Part shown: piece by piece, positions 18,454 to 26,876 of the stretch
How the letters are laid out: each line of letters opens with the position of its first letter
Position numbering within the stretch: position 1 is the first letter of the stretch
From: Paenibacillus sp. NEAU-GSW1
GTDB taxonomy: Bacteria; Bacillota; Bacilli; Paenibacillales; Paenibacillaceae
DNA: 64,000 nucleotides
Assembly: GCF_009737085.1 (NCBI RefSeq)
Contig: NZ_WOVL01000023.1
Location: 23,494-87,493, forward strand
Reading direction: 5' to 3'
The notes under the pieces: generated by a model
Databases searched by the model: none
Told to the model about the DNA's origin: nothing
What the model saw: only the letters and a program-made list of their open reading frames with translations
Made by a program: the position numbers and the translations under genes

Positions 18454-19068
18454 CTAATGCTTCGCCGCAGACTCCAAATGCTTCGCGCAATTGAAACGTT
18501 CGCAGACCCAGCCGCCACCCTCTCCCGTTTCACTGCATATCGTCGAAATCGATGTATTAATCAAATGCTCATCGACATAGTCATTCGGCACCCAAGCCTT
18601 CATGCATTGGCCGATCAGCGCGCCATGGCTGACAACAAGAACATTTTGCCCCGGATGGCGTTCCGCAATTTCCTCCAGTACTTTCGACCCTCTGCCGACG
18701 ACCGACTCCGGCGTTTCCCGCTTAAGATCGAGTTCTCTCCAGTTCGCGCCCCACTTCACAATCCGCTCCGCTTCCGTCGTCCCCTCGGTCAAGCCGCCGC
18801 TCGCCTCGCGCAGCCGAGGATCAATGTTCACCTCGCCGATACCCAGATGCTTCGCGACGGTCTCAGCGGTAACTCGCGCCCGCATCAGGTCGCTGGAATA
18901 AATGACATCCCATTGCTCCCCGCTTAGCCGTCTGCCAAGAAGTTCTGCTTGTTCCAATCCCTCTTCATCAAGCGGGATGTCGGAGTGGCCTTGTGCCCGC
19001 CCTTCCTTGTTCCACGCGGTGCTTCCGTGCCTAATCCATCCGATTTTCGTCGCTATCGTTGATTTCAT
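18454..19068 (-). CDS. Histidine phosphatase family protein
   Basis: A 204-residue phosphoglycerate-mutase-like phosphatase. The RHG motif in WIRHGSTAWN (residues 12-21) holds the phosphohistidine, YSSDLMRARVTAE carries the conserved arginine, and VLVVSHGALI the second histidine. Substrate cannot be told from sequence; cofactor-dependent mutase and broad phosphatase activities are both found in the family. It overlaps the preceding membrane-protein gene by 38 bases, so the two are co-transcribed. This gene pair is not present here in B. subtilis. Confidence 0.88.
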   Translation of the reverse strand: MKSTIATKIGWIRHGSTAWNKEGRAQGHSDIPLDEEGLEQAELLGRRLSGEQWDVIYSSDLMRARVTAETVAKHLGIGEVNIDPRLREASGGLTEGTTEAERIVKWGANWRELDLKRETPESVVGRGSKVLEEIAERHPGQNVLVVSHGALIGQCMKAWVPNDYVDEHLINTSISTICSETGEGGGWVCERFNCAKHLESAAKH

Positions 19069-19792
19069 TCGCCGCTACCTCGCTATCCTTTTGTACTGTT
19101 TTTATATGCAAGTAGATTACGGTTAACAGAACCGTATATACGAGATATAAATAGTCCATCAATACATCATAAATGAAAACAGCCAGCCGTTCATCGGGCA
19201 AAATAAAGCTCAGCCCTTCGCTTATCCCATAGAATGCTGCAAAACCTGCAGCCGTAAACAACACCACATAGCCCAAAAAAGGCCAAAAGCGTCCGATCGA
19301 CATATTGCGCCCGACCTCAAGCGGATTCATTACCGACGTGTTCTCTGCTGAAACGACCACAGGCAGCAGCAGCGTCCTCGTTAACATAAGCAATCCGGGT
19401 ACGACGAGCAAAATCAAACCCGCCGTTACGATAACGCCTTGCAAAAAATGATAGACAATAATGCGCGGCCATTTGCGCACGCCCCACATATACGAAGCCC
19501 AGACGCTGGCGCTTCCGTCTCGCATTTTACCGATTAAATAATAGACGACAACCGGCGTTAGTAGACTTAAAAATACGGCAGAAACAAATGTATCTGCAAT
19601 CAGCGACGCGGGCGCTTCTCTATCTCCCCAAAAATACGCGTAATTTTTTATGATTTCGACCGGGACGGCCGTTACAGCCGCTATGAGCAGCAAAGCTCCG
19701 GCGTTGCGGAAGAATAGCGATAGCGTTTTGGATATGACGCCCCTTCCGTCTAAACGAAGCTCTGGCAGATGTTCAATCGACGATCTATTCAC
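19031..19792 (-). CDS. Uncharacterised multi-pass membrane protein
   Basis: A 253-residue protein with about six hydrophobic segments (near 35-50, 75-100, 120-145, 165-195, 205-240) and an acidic C-terminus. The layout, with LILLVVPGLLMLTRTLLLPV, resembles the glycerophosphodiesterase-type membrane domain (GPDPase_memb) or DUF975-like proteins, but I cannot assign it. GTG at 19792 follows GGGGGA. The 3' end overlaps the phosphatase gene by 38 bases. Function unknown. Confidence 0.75.
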   Translation of the reverse strand: MNRSSIEHLPELRLDGRGVISKTLSLFFRNAGALLLIAAVTAVPVEIIKNYAYFWGDREAPASLIADTFVSAVFLSLLTPVVVYYLIGKMRDGSASVWASYMWGVRKWPRIIVYHFLQGVIVTAGLILLVVPGLLMLTRTLLLPVVVSAENTSVMNPLEVGRNMSIGRFWPFLGYVVLFTAAGFAAFYGISEGLSFILPDERLAVFIYDVLMDYLYLVYTVLLTVIYLHIKTVQKDSEVAANEINDSDENRMD

Positions 19793-19812
19793 CCTGATCT
19801 GTTCCCCCTATG

Positions 19813-19860
19813 CAAAAAAAAGGCTGTCCGTACGGGCTCAGAGCCTGCCGGACAGCCTTA
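19813..19860 (-). terminator. Terminator of hbs-rqcP
   Basis: TAAGGCTGTCCGGCAGGCTC pairs with GAGCC/ACGGACAGCCTT, followed by a run of T on the minus strand. It lies 3 bp past the rqcP stop and separates rqcP from the downstream membrane-protein gene. Confidence 0.93.
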
Positions 19861-19863
19861 TCG

Positions 19864-20142
19864 TTACCAGCCGAGATCGTTCTCGCGCGGGCGCTGTTCT
19901 TCTCTCAATAACGTGTAGAGTTCACCGGCTTCATCCTTACGGGTCGTTTCCGCAATCCGCTCGACGCGAACGGTTACGTTCTTCTGCCCGTATTGAATTG
20001 TGAGCTCATCCCCGATCTTAACGGTGCTGCTCGCTTTCGCTTCGCGGCCGTTGATCCAGACGCGTCCTTGCTCGGACACATCCTTAGCGACTGTACGCCG
20101 CTTGATCAACCGGGACACTTTGAGAAATTTATCAAGTCTCAT
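19864..20142 (-). CDS. rqcP: Ribosome quality control protein RqcP (S4 domain, YabO)
   Basis: A 92-residue S4-type RNA-binding protein. In B. subtilis RqcP helps RqcH add alanine tails to nascent chains on obstructed 50S subunits. MRLDKFLKVSRLIKRRTVAK begins the S4 fold and VWINGREAKASSTVKIGDEL completes it. The start is 5 bp after the HU-gene stop, so the two are co-transcribed; the ribosome site is weak and probably relies on coupling. A terminator follows at once. Confidence 0.93.
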   Translation of the reverse strand: MRLDKFLKVSRLIKRRTVAKDVSEQGRVWINGREAKASSTVKIGDELTIQYGQKNVTVRVERIAETTRKDEAGELYTLLREEQRPRENDLGW

Positions 20143-20147
20143 TGAAA

Positions 20148-20420
20148 CTACTTGATAGCGTCTTTCAGTTTGTTGCCTGCTTTAAATGCAGGAACTTTGG
20201 ATTCTGGGATGGAGATTTCTTTACCCGTTTGCGGGTTGCGGCCTACGCGGCCGGAACGTTTACGAGTTTCGAAAGTACCGAAGCCGATCAATTGTACTTT
20301 ATCTCCGCCGGCAAGAGCTTCTGTAACTTCACCAAGGAAGCCGTTCAATACAGCTTCTACGTCACGTTTAGTCAAGCCGCTTTTTGTTGCAATGTTGTTG
20401 ATCAGGTCTGTTTTGTTCAT
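20148..20420 (-). CDS. hbs: HU family DNA-binding protein
   Basis: Histone-like nucleoid protein of 90 residues, a full-length HU. MNKTDLINNIATKSGLTKRD begins the dimerisation helices; the DNA-binding beta arm carries GRNPQTGKEI and the conserved Pro in ISIPES. FGTFETRKRSGRVGRNPQTG is the family signature. ATG at 20420 follows AGGAGG. Two diverged family-1 hairpin repeats lie immediately upstream of that ribosome site. It is paired with rqcP. In B. subtilis hbs lies elsewhere, but this placement is seen in Paenibacillus relatives as far as I recall. Confidence 0.95.
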   Translation of the reverse strand: MNKTDLINNIATKSGLTKRDVEAVLNGFLGEVTEALAGGDKVQLIGFGTFETRKRSGRVGRNPQTGKEISIPESKVPAFKAGNKLKDAIK

Positions 20421-20431
20421 TATTAATTCCT

Positions 20432-20515
20432 CCTAAAAGTTTTGTTTGTAAAGCAAAACTCACTTCGTAAGCCTAAGCTTAGTTTTATAAAGCAAAACTT
20501 ACTTCGCAAGCTTTG
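20432..20515 (-). repeat. Two diverged family-1 hairpin repeats in the hbs leader
   Basis: AAGTTTTGTTTGTAAAGCAAAACT then CACTTCGTAAGC is the first unit, and AGTTTTATAAAGCAAAACTT then ACTTCGCAAGC the second. The first abuts the AGGAGG of hbs. The rest of the gap up to yabN holds only weak hairpins. Confidence 0.72.
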
Positions 20516-20697
20516 AATTTGCCCTTGTCTCAAGCCGGTTCGGATATGCCGCCACCTGAAGCCGAGTGGGAAATTTTACTGGTAAACATGTTATACGAAG
20601 AATAGATATTCTGCTCGGCTGCAAAAAATCCTGCTGTCGTTCGAAATTTTTTAACGAATCGTATCGGAAATCTTCGATTAGTGACGAATAGCGACAG

Positions 20698-22176
20698 CTA
20701 TTGTCGCTTCGCTTCCTCCCACCAACGATCCATTTCTAGTAGATCAGTCTGGTCAAAAGTTTTACCGTTTATACGAAGCTGCTCTTCGATATAAGAGAAT
20801 CGCTTTCTAAATTTCGCGTTCGTGCGTGAGAGCGCCTCCTCCGGATCCGCCTTAATAAACCGCGAAGCGTTCACCGCCGCAAAGAGCAAATCTCCAAGCT
20901 CGGAAGCCTGCTGCTCCGCATCGCCGCTATCAATCGCTTCGCGCAGCTCAGCGAGCTCTTCCTCGATTTTGCTGAGCACCGGACCGATCTCGTCCCAATC
21001 AAAGCCGACCTTAGCCGCTTTCTTCTGAATGGCGTATGCTTTCATCAGCGCCGGGAGATCAGCCGGAATGCCGTCAAGCTTCGAAATCCGATCCTTGTCG
21101 GTCCCTTTCCGTTTCTTCTCTTCGGCCTTCATTTGTTCCCAATTCCGCAACGCCTCTTCCGCATCGTCAGCTCCACGATCGCCGAACACATGCGGATGGC
21201 GGAAAATAAGCTTCTCGTTCAGCGATTCGATTACGTCATAGACGGAGAATGAACCGTTCTCCTCCTCCATTTGGCTGTGCAGCATCACCTGCAAAATAAC
21301 GTCGCCAAACTCCTCGCGCATGCCGTCCGGATCGTCGTTGTCGATCGCCTCCAGCGCTTCATACAGCTCTTCGATAAAGTTTTTGCGGATCGATTGATGG
21401 GTTTGCTCGCGGTCCCAAGGGCATCCTTCCGGACTGCGAAGGATCGAAACAACCTCATGCAGCCGGTCAAACGAACGATTCAGCACGGCGTCGTCATCCG
21501 TTCTCGGCACCCAAATGAGCGACAAGTTGCCGTAGCCGGGCGTGCGGTCCAGTTCGTAAAGCGGCACGCGCAATATTTGCTCTTCGCCCGGAACGCCAAG
21601 CGCATGTCCGACGACAACTTCATAATCGTCAGGGTAGCGTTCCATGAGCGCCAGCTTTACATCCGACGCGGTGAAAGCGTCGTAGACTTGGCCAAGCAGC
21701 GTATGTACGCGAGGCTGAAGCTGCGCCGGCTGAAGCTCAGCGGCATCCAGCAGCGCAAAGCCTTCAATCGGATCGAAGCCAAGTCGGATAAAGGCTTGGT
21801 CGAGGAAGCTTTCGCCGCCGATAATGTCAAGCGCGACGCCTTGCTCCGGGCACCGCTCGCGCAGCAGCTGTACCGTGCGCTCCGCCACCATCGGATGGCC
21901 GGGAACGCCGTACAGGACAGGCTCTGCGCTATCTTTTGCCTCCTGGATTAATTGCTTAGCAATCGCGTCGTAGACATCAGGAAACGTATCATGCTGTTCA
22001 TAAATCGAGTCAAATGAAGTAAAAGTCAGCTTTTCGTCGCGCAGCAGCGATATGACCGGATGCTGTTCCGTACGCACGCGAATGCGCGGCGCCGCTTGCA
22101 GCCGCCGCCATACGCCAAGCGTCAATTGGCCGGCGTCGCCGGAGCCGAGGCCGACAACGGTAATGGATGCTGTCAA
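20698..22176 (-). CDS. yabN: YabN: tetrapyrrole-methylase-like domain fused to MazG pyrophosphohydrolase
   Basis: A 492-residue house-cleaning enzyme that hydrolyses nucleoside triphosphates. Residues 1-215 resemble a SAM-dependent tetrapyrrole methylase (VVGLGSGDAGQLTLG, GVPGHPMVAERT). Residues about 225-490 hold two MazG domains; the first has CPWDREQTHQSIRKNFIEE and the EExxE-type metal site in EELYEALEAI, the second EEELAELREAI. This fusion is the usual Bacillales form. It lies upstream of hbs-rqcP. In B. subtilis yabN follows spoVT and yabM; here a melA/araC pair separates them and yabM is absent. Confidence 0.94.
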   Translation of the reverse strand: MTASITVVGLGSGDAGQLTLGVWRRLQAAPRIRVRTEQHPVISLLRDEKLTFTSFDSIYEQHDTFPDVYDAIAKQLIQEAKDSAEPVLYGVPGHPMVAERTVQLLRERCPEQGVALDIIGGESFLDQAFIRLGFDPIEGFALLDAAELQPAQLQPRVHTLLGQVYDAFTASDVKLALMERYPDDYEVVVGHALGVPGEEQILRVPLYELDRTPGYGNLSLIWVPRTDDDAVLNRSFDRLHEVVSILRSPEGCPWDREQTHQSIRKNFIEELYEALEAIDNDDPDGMREEFGDVILQVMLHSQMEEENGSFSVYDVIESLNEKLIFRHPHVFGDRGADDAEEALRNWEQMKAEEKKRKGTDKDRISKLDGIPADLPALMKAYAIQKKAAKVGFDWDEIGPVLSKIEEELAELREAIDSGDAEQQASELGDLLFAAVNASRFIKADPEEALSRTNAKFRKRFSYIEEQLRINGKTFDQTDLLEMDRWWEEAKRQ

Positions 22177-22266
22177 TTCAGGTTCCTCCTTGTTTTACAC
22201 ATTAACGGTAGTATACCATTGCTGCGCCGCAATTCGAAATTTGGAGAACCCAAATGAAGACTTGTA

Positions 22267-22307
22267 CATAAAAAAGCTGTCCCATCGCGTTCGATGGAAC
22301 AGCCTTG
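22267..22307 (-). terminator. Terminator of melA
   Basis: AAGGCTGTTCCATCGAACGC pairs with GCGATGGGACAGCTT, followed by TTTT on the minus strand, 5 bp past the melA stop. Confidence 0.92.
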
Positions 22308-22311
22308 TGTA

Positions 22312-23610
22312 TTATTTATAAGCAGGCAGCCAGCTGCCATGAGCATCGATCAAGTCGTCGCAGAGCGAGACGATATCGTCCATCGAAAGCTCCGCCGATG
22401 TATGCGGGTCAAGCAGCGCCGCATGGTAGATGTGCTCTTTTTTGCCCGTAATCGCCGCCTCGATCGTCAGCAGTTGTGTATTGATGTTCGTGCGGTTAAG
22501 CGCCGCCAATTGCGGCGGCAAATCGCCGATATAGGTCGGTGAAATGCCGGAACGGTCCACCAGACACGGCACCTCGACACAAGCTTCCTTAGGCAGATTC
22601 GTGATCAGCCCGTTATTCATGACATTTCCGCCAATTTTGTATGGACGGTTGGTCTCTATCGCCTCCATGATGTACGATGCGTATTCATGGCTTCGCGTAT
22701 GCTTGATTTTAGTATCCGAAAGCAGAGAATCGCGCTGCTGCTCCCACCCTTTAATCTGCTCCACGCAGCGGCGCGGATACTCATCCAGCGGGATGTTGAA
22801 CCGGTCGATCAGCTCCGGATAGTTCCGTTTGATGAAGTACGGATGGTACTCCGCATTATGCTCCGAGGACTCCGTGACGTAATAGCCGAATTTCAGCATC
22901 AGCTCGAAGCGCACCATATCATGATGCTTTTCCTTTTGCTTTTCAGTGGCACGACGCTTAATTTCAGGATAGAGATCAACACCGTCTTTTGTCGCTTCAA
23001 GCAGCCAAGCCATATGGTTAATGCCGGCGATTTTCGTCTTGATGCCCTCTGTTTCCATACCGAGACTCTCGAACAAATGCGGTACGCACACTTGAACACT
23101 GTGGCATAAACCGACTGCATTCACCCCGCCATGCGTCGACAGCACGTTGGTCAATACCGCCATCGGATTCGTATAGTTCAAGAACAGTGCATCCGGGCAC
23201 ACCTCTTGCATATCCTTCGCAAAATCCAATACAACCGGAATCGTTCGCAGGTTGCGGAAAATGCCGCCGATGCCGACCGTGTCCGCAATCGTTTGGCGCA
23301 ATCCGTATTTTTTAGGAATTTCAAAGTCAGTAATGGTGCACGGGTCGTATCCGCCCACTTGAATGGCATTTACGACATATTTAGCGCCGCGCAGCGCTTC
23401 TTTACGGTCGGTGTACGCTTTGATCGTACAGCTACTGCCTGAAGACTGTTTCATATTGAGCAGTAATTGCTCCGATTCACGCAGCCTGCTGCCGTCTATA
23501 TCAAACAGCGCCAGCTCGAAGCCTTGCAATGATTCGGTCAGCATCACATCGCCTAGAACATTTCTTACAAACACGGTGCTTCCTGCGCCGATAAACGTAA
23601 TTTTGGACAT
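22312..23610 (-). CDS. melA: GH4 family alpha-galactosidase
   Basis: NAD- and metal-dependent glycosidase of family GH4, 432 residues, the same length as B. subtilis MelA. The dinucleotide-binding start ITFIGAGSTVF is followed by LFLNYTNPM, GLCHSVQ (metal-binding Cys/His) and GINHMAWL, all GH4 landmarks. Alpha-galactosidase is preferred over 6-phospho-glucosidases because of the N-terminal match to MelA. ATG at 23610 follows GGGAGGAAA. It is divergent from an AraC-type activator that probably controls it. No sugar transporter is nearby. The pair interrupts the spoVT-yabN order seen in B. subtilis and is probably an insertion. Confidence 0.9.
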   Translation of the reverse strand: MSKITFIGAGSTVFVRNVLGDVMLTESLQGFELALFDIDGSRLRESEQLLLNMKQSSGSSCTIKAYTDRKEALRGAKYVVNAIQVGGYDPCTITDFEIPKKYGLRQTIADTVGIGGIFRNLRTIPVVLDFAKDMQEVCPDALFLNYTNPMAVLTNVLSTHGGVNAVGLCHSVQVCVPHLFESLGMETEGIKTKIAGINHMAWLLEATKDGVDLYPEIKRRATEKQKEKHHDMVRFELMLKFGYYVTESSEHNAEYHPYFIKRNYPELIDRFNIPLDEYPRRCVEQIKGWEQQRDSLLSDTKIKHTRSHEYASYIMEAIETNRPYKIGGNVMNNGLITNLPKEACVEVPCLVDRSGISPTYIGDLPPQLAALNRTNINTQLLTIEAAITGKKEHIYHAALLDPHTSAELSMDDIVSLCDDLIDAHGSWLPAYK

Positions 23611-23708
23611 GCAAATTTCCTCCCTGCTTCTCATCTTCTGATCTGGATTTGACTCCTTAACTATACGATTTACCGGCAGGGGAGGAACATGGCTTAACTC
23701 CTGATAAA

Positions 23709-23773
23709 CCTGTCATAATTCCTTTACATCTTCTGATTTCATCCGTATTATAATCATAATTCCTGTCATAATT
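23709..23773. promoter_or_regulatory. melA/araC divergent control region
   Basis: The plus-strand promoter TTTACA (23723-23728), 17-bp spacer, TATTAT (23746-23751) drives the AraC gene. It is flanked by two identical 12-mers CCTGTCATAATT at 23709-23720 and 23762-23773, 53 bp apart (about five helical turns). These are plausible AraC-family binding sites. Confidence 0.5.
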
Positions 23774-23799
23774 AAGCAACATGAAAGGCGGTTCCCGAC

Positions 23800-24663
23800 A
23801 TGGAGTTTTTCAACAAAAATGATTCGAAACAACGTCAAATGGAGCTTCGCCTGCGCTTTTTCGGTAGCGAGCAATGCGCGCCGCTGCACAGCTGGGGACC
23901 GGGTCTTCGCGACATCTATATTGTTCATTACGTGGTAAACGGCAAGGGGCAATTTAGCACGGGAGGAGAGACGTATCAGCTGTCCGAAGGACAGGGCTTT
24001 CTCATAACGCCGAACACGCTCGTTCATTATGCCGCCAATGAAACCGATCCTTGGACATACAGCTGGATCGGCTTTGACGGACTGCACGCTAGAGCCTTCA
24101 TGCAGCGGGCCGGCCTAAGCGTTTCCCAGCCTGTTTTCAACGCTGCCAAGCCGCCTTCAAGCCCGCCAGGCACAGGAGCCAGCTGGTTTGATGACGCTCA
24201 CCGTCTTCTGATGGTTGCGAACGACGACAACGCAGCGGATGTGCTTCATCAGAGCCTTCTGTATCGCTATATAGCAGAGCTGATAAGCTGCTCGGAACAG
24301 TCCGGCGCTTCCGATGCCAAGGACACCAAACGCAGCGGCTCCAAAGTAGCTTACCTGGACAAAGCCATTTCCTTTATCGAAAACCAATACAGCCAAAAAA
24401 CGACTGTACAGGACATCGCGCAAGCCGTCGGCCTCGACTCCACCTATTTATCGGCATTGTTCAAGCAGCACTTCGGCCTTTCGCTCCAATCCTTTCTGCT
24501 GCAATTCCGGATGAATCGCGCCGCGGAGCTGCTCGCCAATAAAGCATTGACGATCAGCGATATCGCGCGTTCCGTTGGCTATACCGACCCCTTCGTATTC
24601 AGCAAAATGTTCAAAAAATCAATCGGCTCCTCCCCCCGCGCCTACCGGGAAAATCTGAAATAA
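23800..24663 (+). CDS. AraC family transcriptional regulator
   Basis: A 287-residue regulator with an N-terminal cupin-like sugar-sensing domain (about 1-165; IVHYVVNGKGQF, GQGFLITPNTLVHY) and two C-terminal helix-turn-helix motifs (about 190-285; VQDIAQAVGLDSTYLSALFK and ISDIARSVGYTDPFVFSKMF). The arrangement resembles MsmR/RafR-type activators of alpha-galactoside use. ATG at 23800 follows AAAGGCGG. It is divergent from melA, so control of melA by alpha-galactosides is likely but inferred. Confidence 0.9.
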   Translation: MEFFNKNDSKQRQMELRLRFFGSEQCAPLHSWGPGLRDIYIVHYVVNGKGQFSTGGETYQLSEGQGFLITPNTLVHYAANETDPWTYSWIGFDGLHARAFMQRAGLSVSQPVFNAAKPPSSPPGTGASWFDDAHRLLMVANDDNAADVLHQSLLYRYIAELISCSEQSGASDAKDTKRSGSKVAYLDKAISFIENQYSQKTTVQDIAQAVGLDSTYLSALFKQHFGLSLQSFLLQFRMNRAAELLANKALTISDIARSVGYTDPFVFSKMFKKSIGSSPRAYRENLK

Positions 24664-24674
24664 ATAAACTGTAT

Positions 24675-24790
24675 TTAGACTAACAGAGCGTTCGTCCCCG
24701 GCTCAACTGTAAGGGTGTGCTTGAGCACTTCACTGAAAAACCGGCTCGGCACGTACAGCATTCCTTTAATAATCACAGGCGCAAAAAGGC
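24675..24790 (-). pseudogene. Remnant of a copper-amine-oxidase-N-type domain
   Basis: The minus-strand frame reads APVIIKGMLYVPSRF and then FFSEVLKHTLTVEPG, ending at a stop. It matches the C-terminal half of the CuAO_N1/stalk domain common in secreted Paenibacillus proteins. No start codon or upstream part of the domain remains in frame, so it is a decayed fragment. The rest of 24664-24881 shows nothing else. Confidence 0.6.
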
Positions 24791-24881
24791 GATTTGTTCG
24801 TCATGGCAGTTATTCCTCCGGCAGGATCAAAATGATGGAATAATTCTACGTCCCGTCAAACTTATAAATGCTTAGAATTCA

Positions 24882-24939
24882 AAAAGGCCCGTCTCCGCAT
24901 GCGTGTCTCGTACGCATCTCGAAGCCGAGGCCTTTGATT
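24882..24939 (-). terminator. Terminator of spoVT
   Basis: AAAGGCCTCGGCTTCGAGAT pairs imperfectly with the arm ending GGGCC, followed by TTTTTG on the minus strand. It begins a few bases past the spoVT stop. Confidence 0.75.
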
Positions 24940-24941
24940 AG

Positions 24942-25481
24942 CTACTGTTCCATTTGCTTGGCGAGGAAGCCCGCAGCTGTCTCCGCCATTTTCGTTTCCA
25001 TTTGCGACATTTTCACTGCTTCATCCTTGCTTAGCAAAACGACTGTGCCGATGGGATCGCCGCCCGCTACGATCGGAGCCGCCACATACGCTGTGTAGGC
25101 GTCATGCACATCTTTCACAATCTCGTACGTACCGGAACTGCCTTCAACCGTTTTGCGGTTCTCCATGCAATTTTCCAGCAGCGAGCCGATCTGTTTATCA
25201 AGCAGCTCTTTCTTGGATGCTCCTGCTACGGCGATGACCGTATCGCGGTCCGTAATAAGCGTGACATGATTGGTGCTCTCGAACAAGGATTCGGCATATT
25301 CCTTGGCAAAATCGCCGAGCTCGCCAATCGGAGAATATTTCTTGAGTATAACTTCACCATCGCGGTCTACAAATATTTCGAGCGGATCTCCTTCACGGAT
25401 ACGCAACGTACGGCGGATTTCCTTCGGAATCACCACACGCCCGAGATCATCGATGCGACGTACAATTCCAGTTGCTTTCAT
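24942..25481 (-). CDS. spoVT: Stage V sporulation protein T
   Basis: Forespore-specific transcription factor that modulates SigG-dependent genes. It has 179 residues. The N-terminal AbrB/MazE-type swapped-hairpin DNA-binding domain occupies 1-50 (MKATGIVRRIDDLGRVVIPK), and a GAF-like ligand domain follows (about 55-175). ATG at 25481 gives the usual family length; an in-frame GTG 15 bases upstream has no suitable ribosome site. A possible SigG-type promoter is at 25694-25723. Confidence 0.96.
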   Translation of the reverse strand: MKATGIVRRIDDLGRVVIPKEIRRTLRIREGDPLEIFVDRDGEVILKKYSPIGELGDFAKEYAESLFESTNHVTLITDRDTVIAVAGASKKELLDKQIGSLLENCMENRKTVEGSSGTYEIVKDVHDAYTAYVAAPIVAGGDPIGTVVLLSKDEAVKMSQMETKMAETAAGFLAKQMEQ

Positions 25482-25693
25482 TTCATGTTGCCCCACTTTC
25501 CTAGAGGATTTTGAGTCGACTGGACATTACGGCTTTACAATGCACAAGCTGCAAGCAAGTCCCGCTTTATGAGCGGAAAAAATACGTATAGTAACGGAAA
25601 CGTTGTGTCGTTCGGGCGAGGAACAGCGTATTGCGTCGTCGGCTGTTTTCCATTCGAGCGAGTTCGATAACGAATTCGTTGTGAATCTGACCA

Positions 25694-25723
25694 TAGTATT
25701 CATCGGCTCCCATTTTCTTATGC
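25694..25723 (-). promoter_or_regulatory. Candidate SigG-type promoter of spoVT
   Basis: Minus strand GCATA (25719-25723), 18-bp spacer, AATACTA (25694-25700), close to GHATR-18-CATNHTA. It would give an untranslated leader of about 210 bases, which is long. Nothing else was recognised in 25482-25841. Confidence 0.35.
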
Positions 25724-25839
25724 ACATTCCATTACAGTCGCCAAGCACTAATATCCTGCTATTGAACTTGTCCGCCTGTTCTTCCAGCTTTCCCCCCAAA
25801 ATCAAAAAGCATCCCGCCTGTCCGCTAAGCGGAAAATAA

Positions 25840-25878
25840 AATAACGGTGCCAGGGAGGTCGCTCCCCGCACCGCTATT
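25840..25878 (-). terminator. Terminator of the winged-helix regulator gene
   Basis: AGCGGTGCGGGGAG pairs with CTCCC...GCACCGTT around a short loop, followed by ATTTTATTTT on the minus strand. Confidence 0.75.
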
Positions 25879-25890
25879 TATAATTTTCGA

Positions 25891-26802
25891 TTAACCTTCA
25901 ATGTATTGAAACAGCTTATCTTGAATGCGGTAAAGCGCATGCCGGCGAATGCCAAACGCCACCTGATTTTCTCCTTCAATATACGAGGTAATCAAGCCGG
26001 CGCTGCGCAAATTAAACAAATGATCATGCGTAATACCCTTCGACAGCTTCAAATGCTTGGAAATTTCAATAAAGGTTCGCGGTCCCGCGTTCAAGTATCG
26101 CAGTATTTTGAGACGGCTTTTTTCGCCCAGGCTGCGCAAAATCCGCAAATCCGGCGTCGGAATAACATCCTCGTCGCCCAAATAGAGACGCGTATTGTAA
26201 TGAATCAGCAGCGTATCGTCATAATGATACAGGATCGTATAGGGCTGTGAATGGTATTGCGGAATAAGCAGCAGCTTATCCATCCCGCTGATCGGCTTAA
26301 AGATCAAGCCGTTCGTCGTCTCGTCCAGAAATGCTTCCTGCTTCATTCCGGTCAGCTTTTCCTGGCGGATACGCGCCTCCGTCCCTAACCCCGCGTCAAT
26401 CGCTGGGTCCGCAAAACGGAAATACTGCTCGTTCCACCCTGTAAACACCGTTAGAAGCCGGGAACGAAACGCCTCCACATCTTCAGGAAACGGGTGGCTG
26501 TAGCCTGCGAATCGCTCCGCCATATCGGATGCGCTCATCTGCTCCAGCCAAGCCAGAAAAGATTCCGGACTGCTTGCTTCAGGCAGAGCGAGCATGGCAA
26601 GCAAATACGCCGATTTCCATTCATTGTCTACTTTCATCTCTTTGATCTTGGCTGCCAGCTCCGGGGTCAGCCTGGCTCTGGCCTCTTCTACCCAGGGCGT
26701 AGACAGCTCGATTCTTTTGTGATATTTGCTGCAAATATACGTATGAAAGCTCATCACCAGCTCAAAATAAGGCTCATACTGCACCTCTAAGCGCCAATTC
26801 AA
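25891..26802 (-). CDS. ArsR-type winged-helix transcriptional regulator
   Basis: About 303 residues. The first 200 form an alpha-rich region of unknown fold. The C-terminal 90 residues are a winged helix (LRILRSLGEKSRLKILRYL, then SKHLKLSKGITHDHLFNLRS as the recognition helix), as in the ArsR group. No metal-binding cysteines are seen. The first ATG is at 26826, but TTG at 26802 has GAGGTG six bases upstream and is preferred. The target genes are unknown; the gene is flanked by its own terminator. Part of the block inserted between spoVT and mfd. Confidence 0.75.
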   Translation of the reverse strand: MNWRLEVQYEPYFELVMSFHTYICSKYHKRIELSTPWVEEARARLTPELAAKIKEMKVDNEWKSAYLLAMLALPEASSPESFLAWLEQMSASDMAERFAGYSHPFPEDVEAFRSRLLTVFTGWNEQYFRFADPAIDAGLGTEARIRQEKLTGMKQEAFLDETTNGLIFKPISGMDKLLLIPQYHSQPYTILYHYDDTLLIHYNTRLYLGDEDVIPTPDLRILRSLGEKSRLKILRYLNAGPRTFIEISKHLKLSKGITHDHLFNLRSAGLITSYIEGENQVAFGIRRHALYRIQDKLFQYIEG

Positions 26803-26876
26803 TGGTTGCACCTCATTCCATTCCAACAGTCTATCTCATTATTATGGAGTTGGACAGAACAGTCAATCGGAGACTC

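Noticed and set aside
20540..20700. Terminator after yabN
   Set aside because: GCGACAATAGCTGTCGC and other weak stems are present, but none is followed by a proper T run.
25527..25871. A 114-codon minus-strand frame upstream of spoVT
   Set aside because: It contains a terminator and a candidate SigG promoter, lacks a ribosome site and reads as random peptide.
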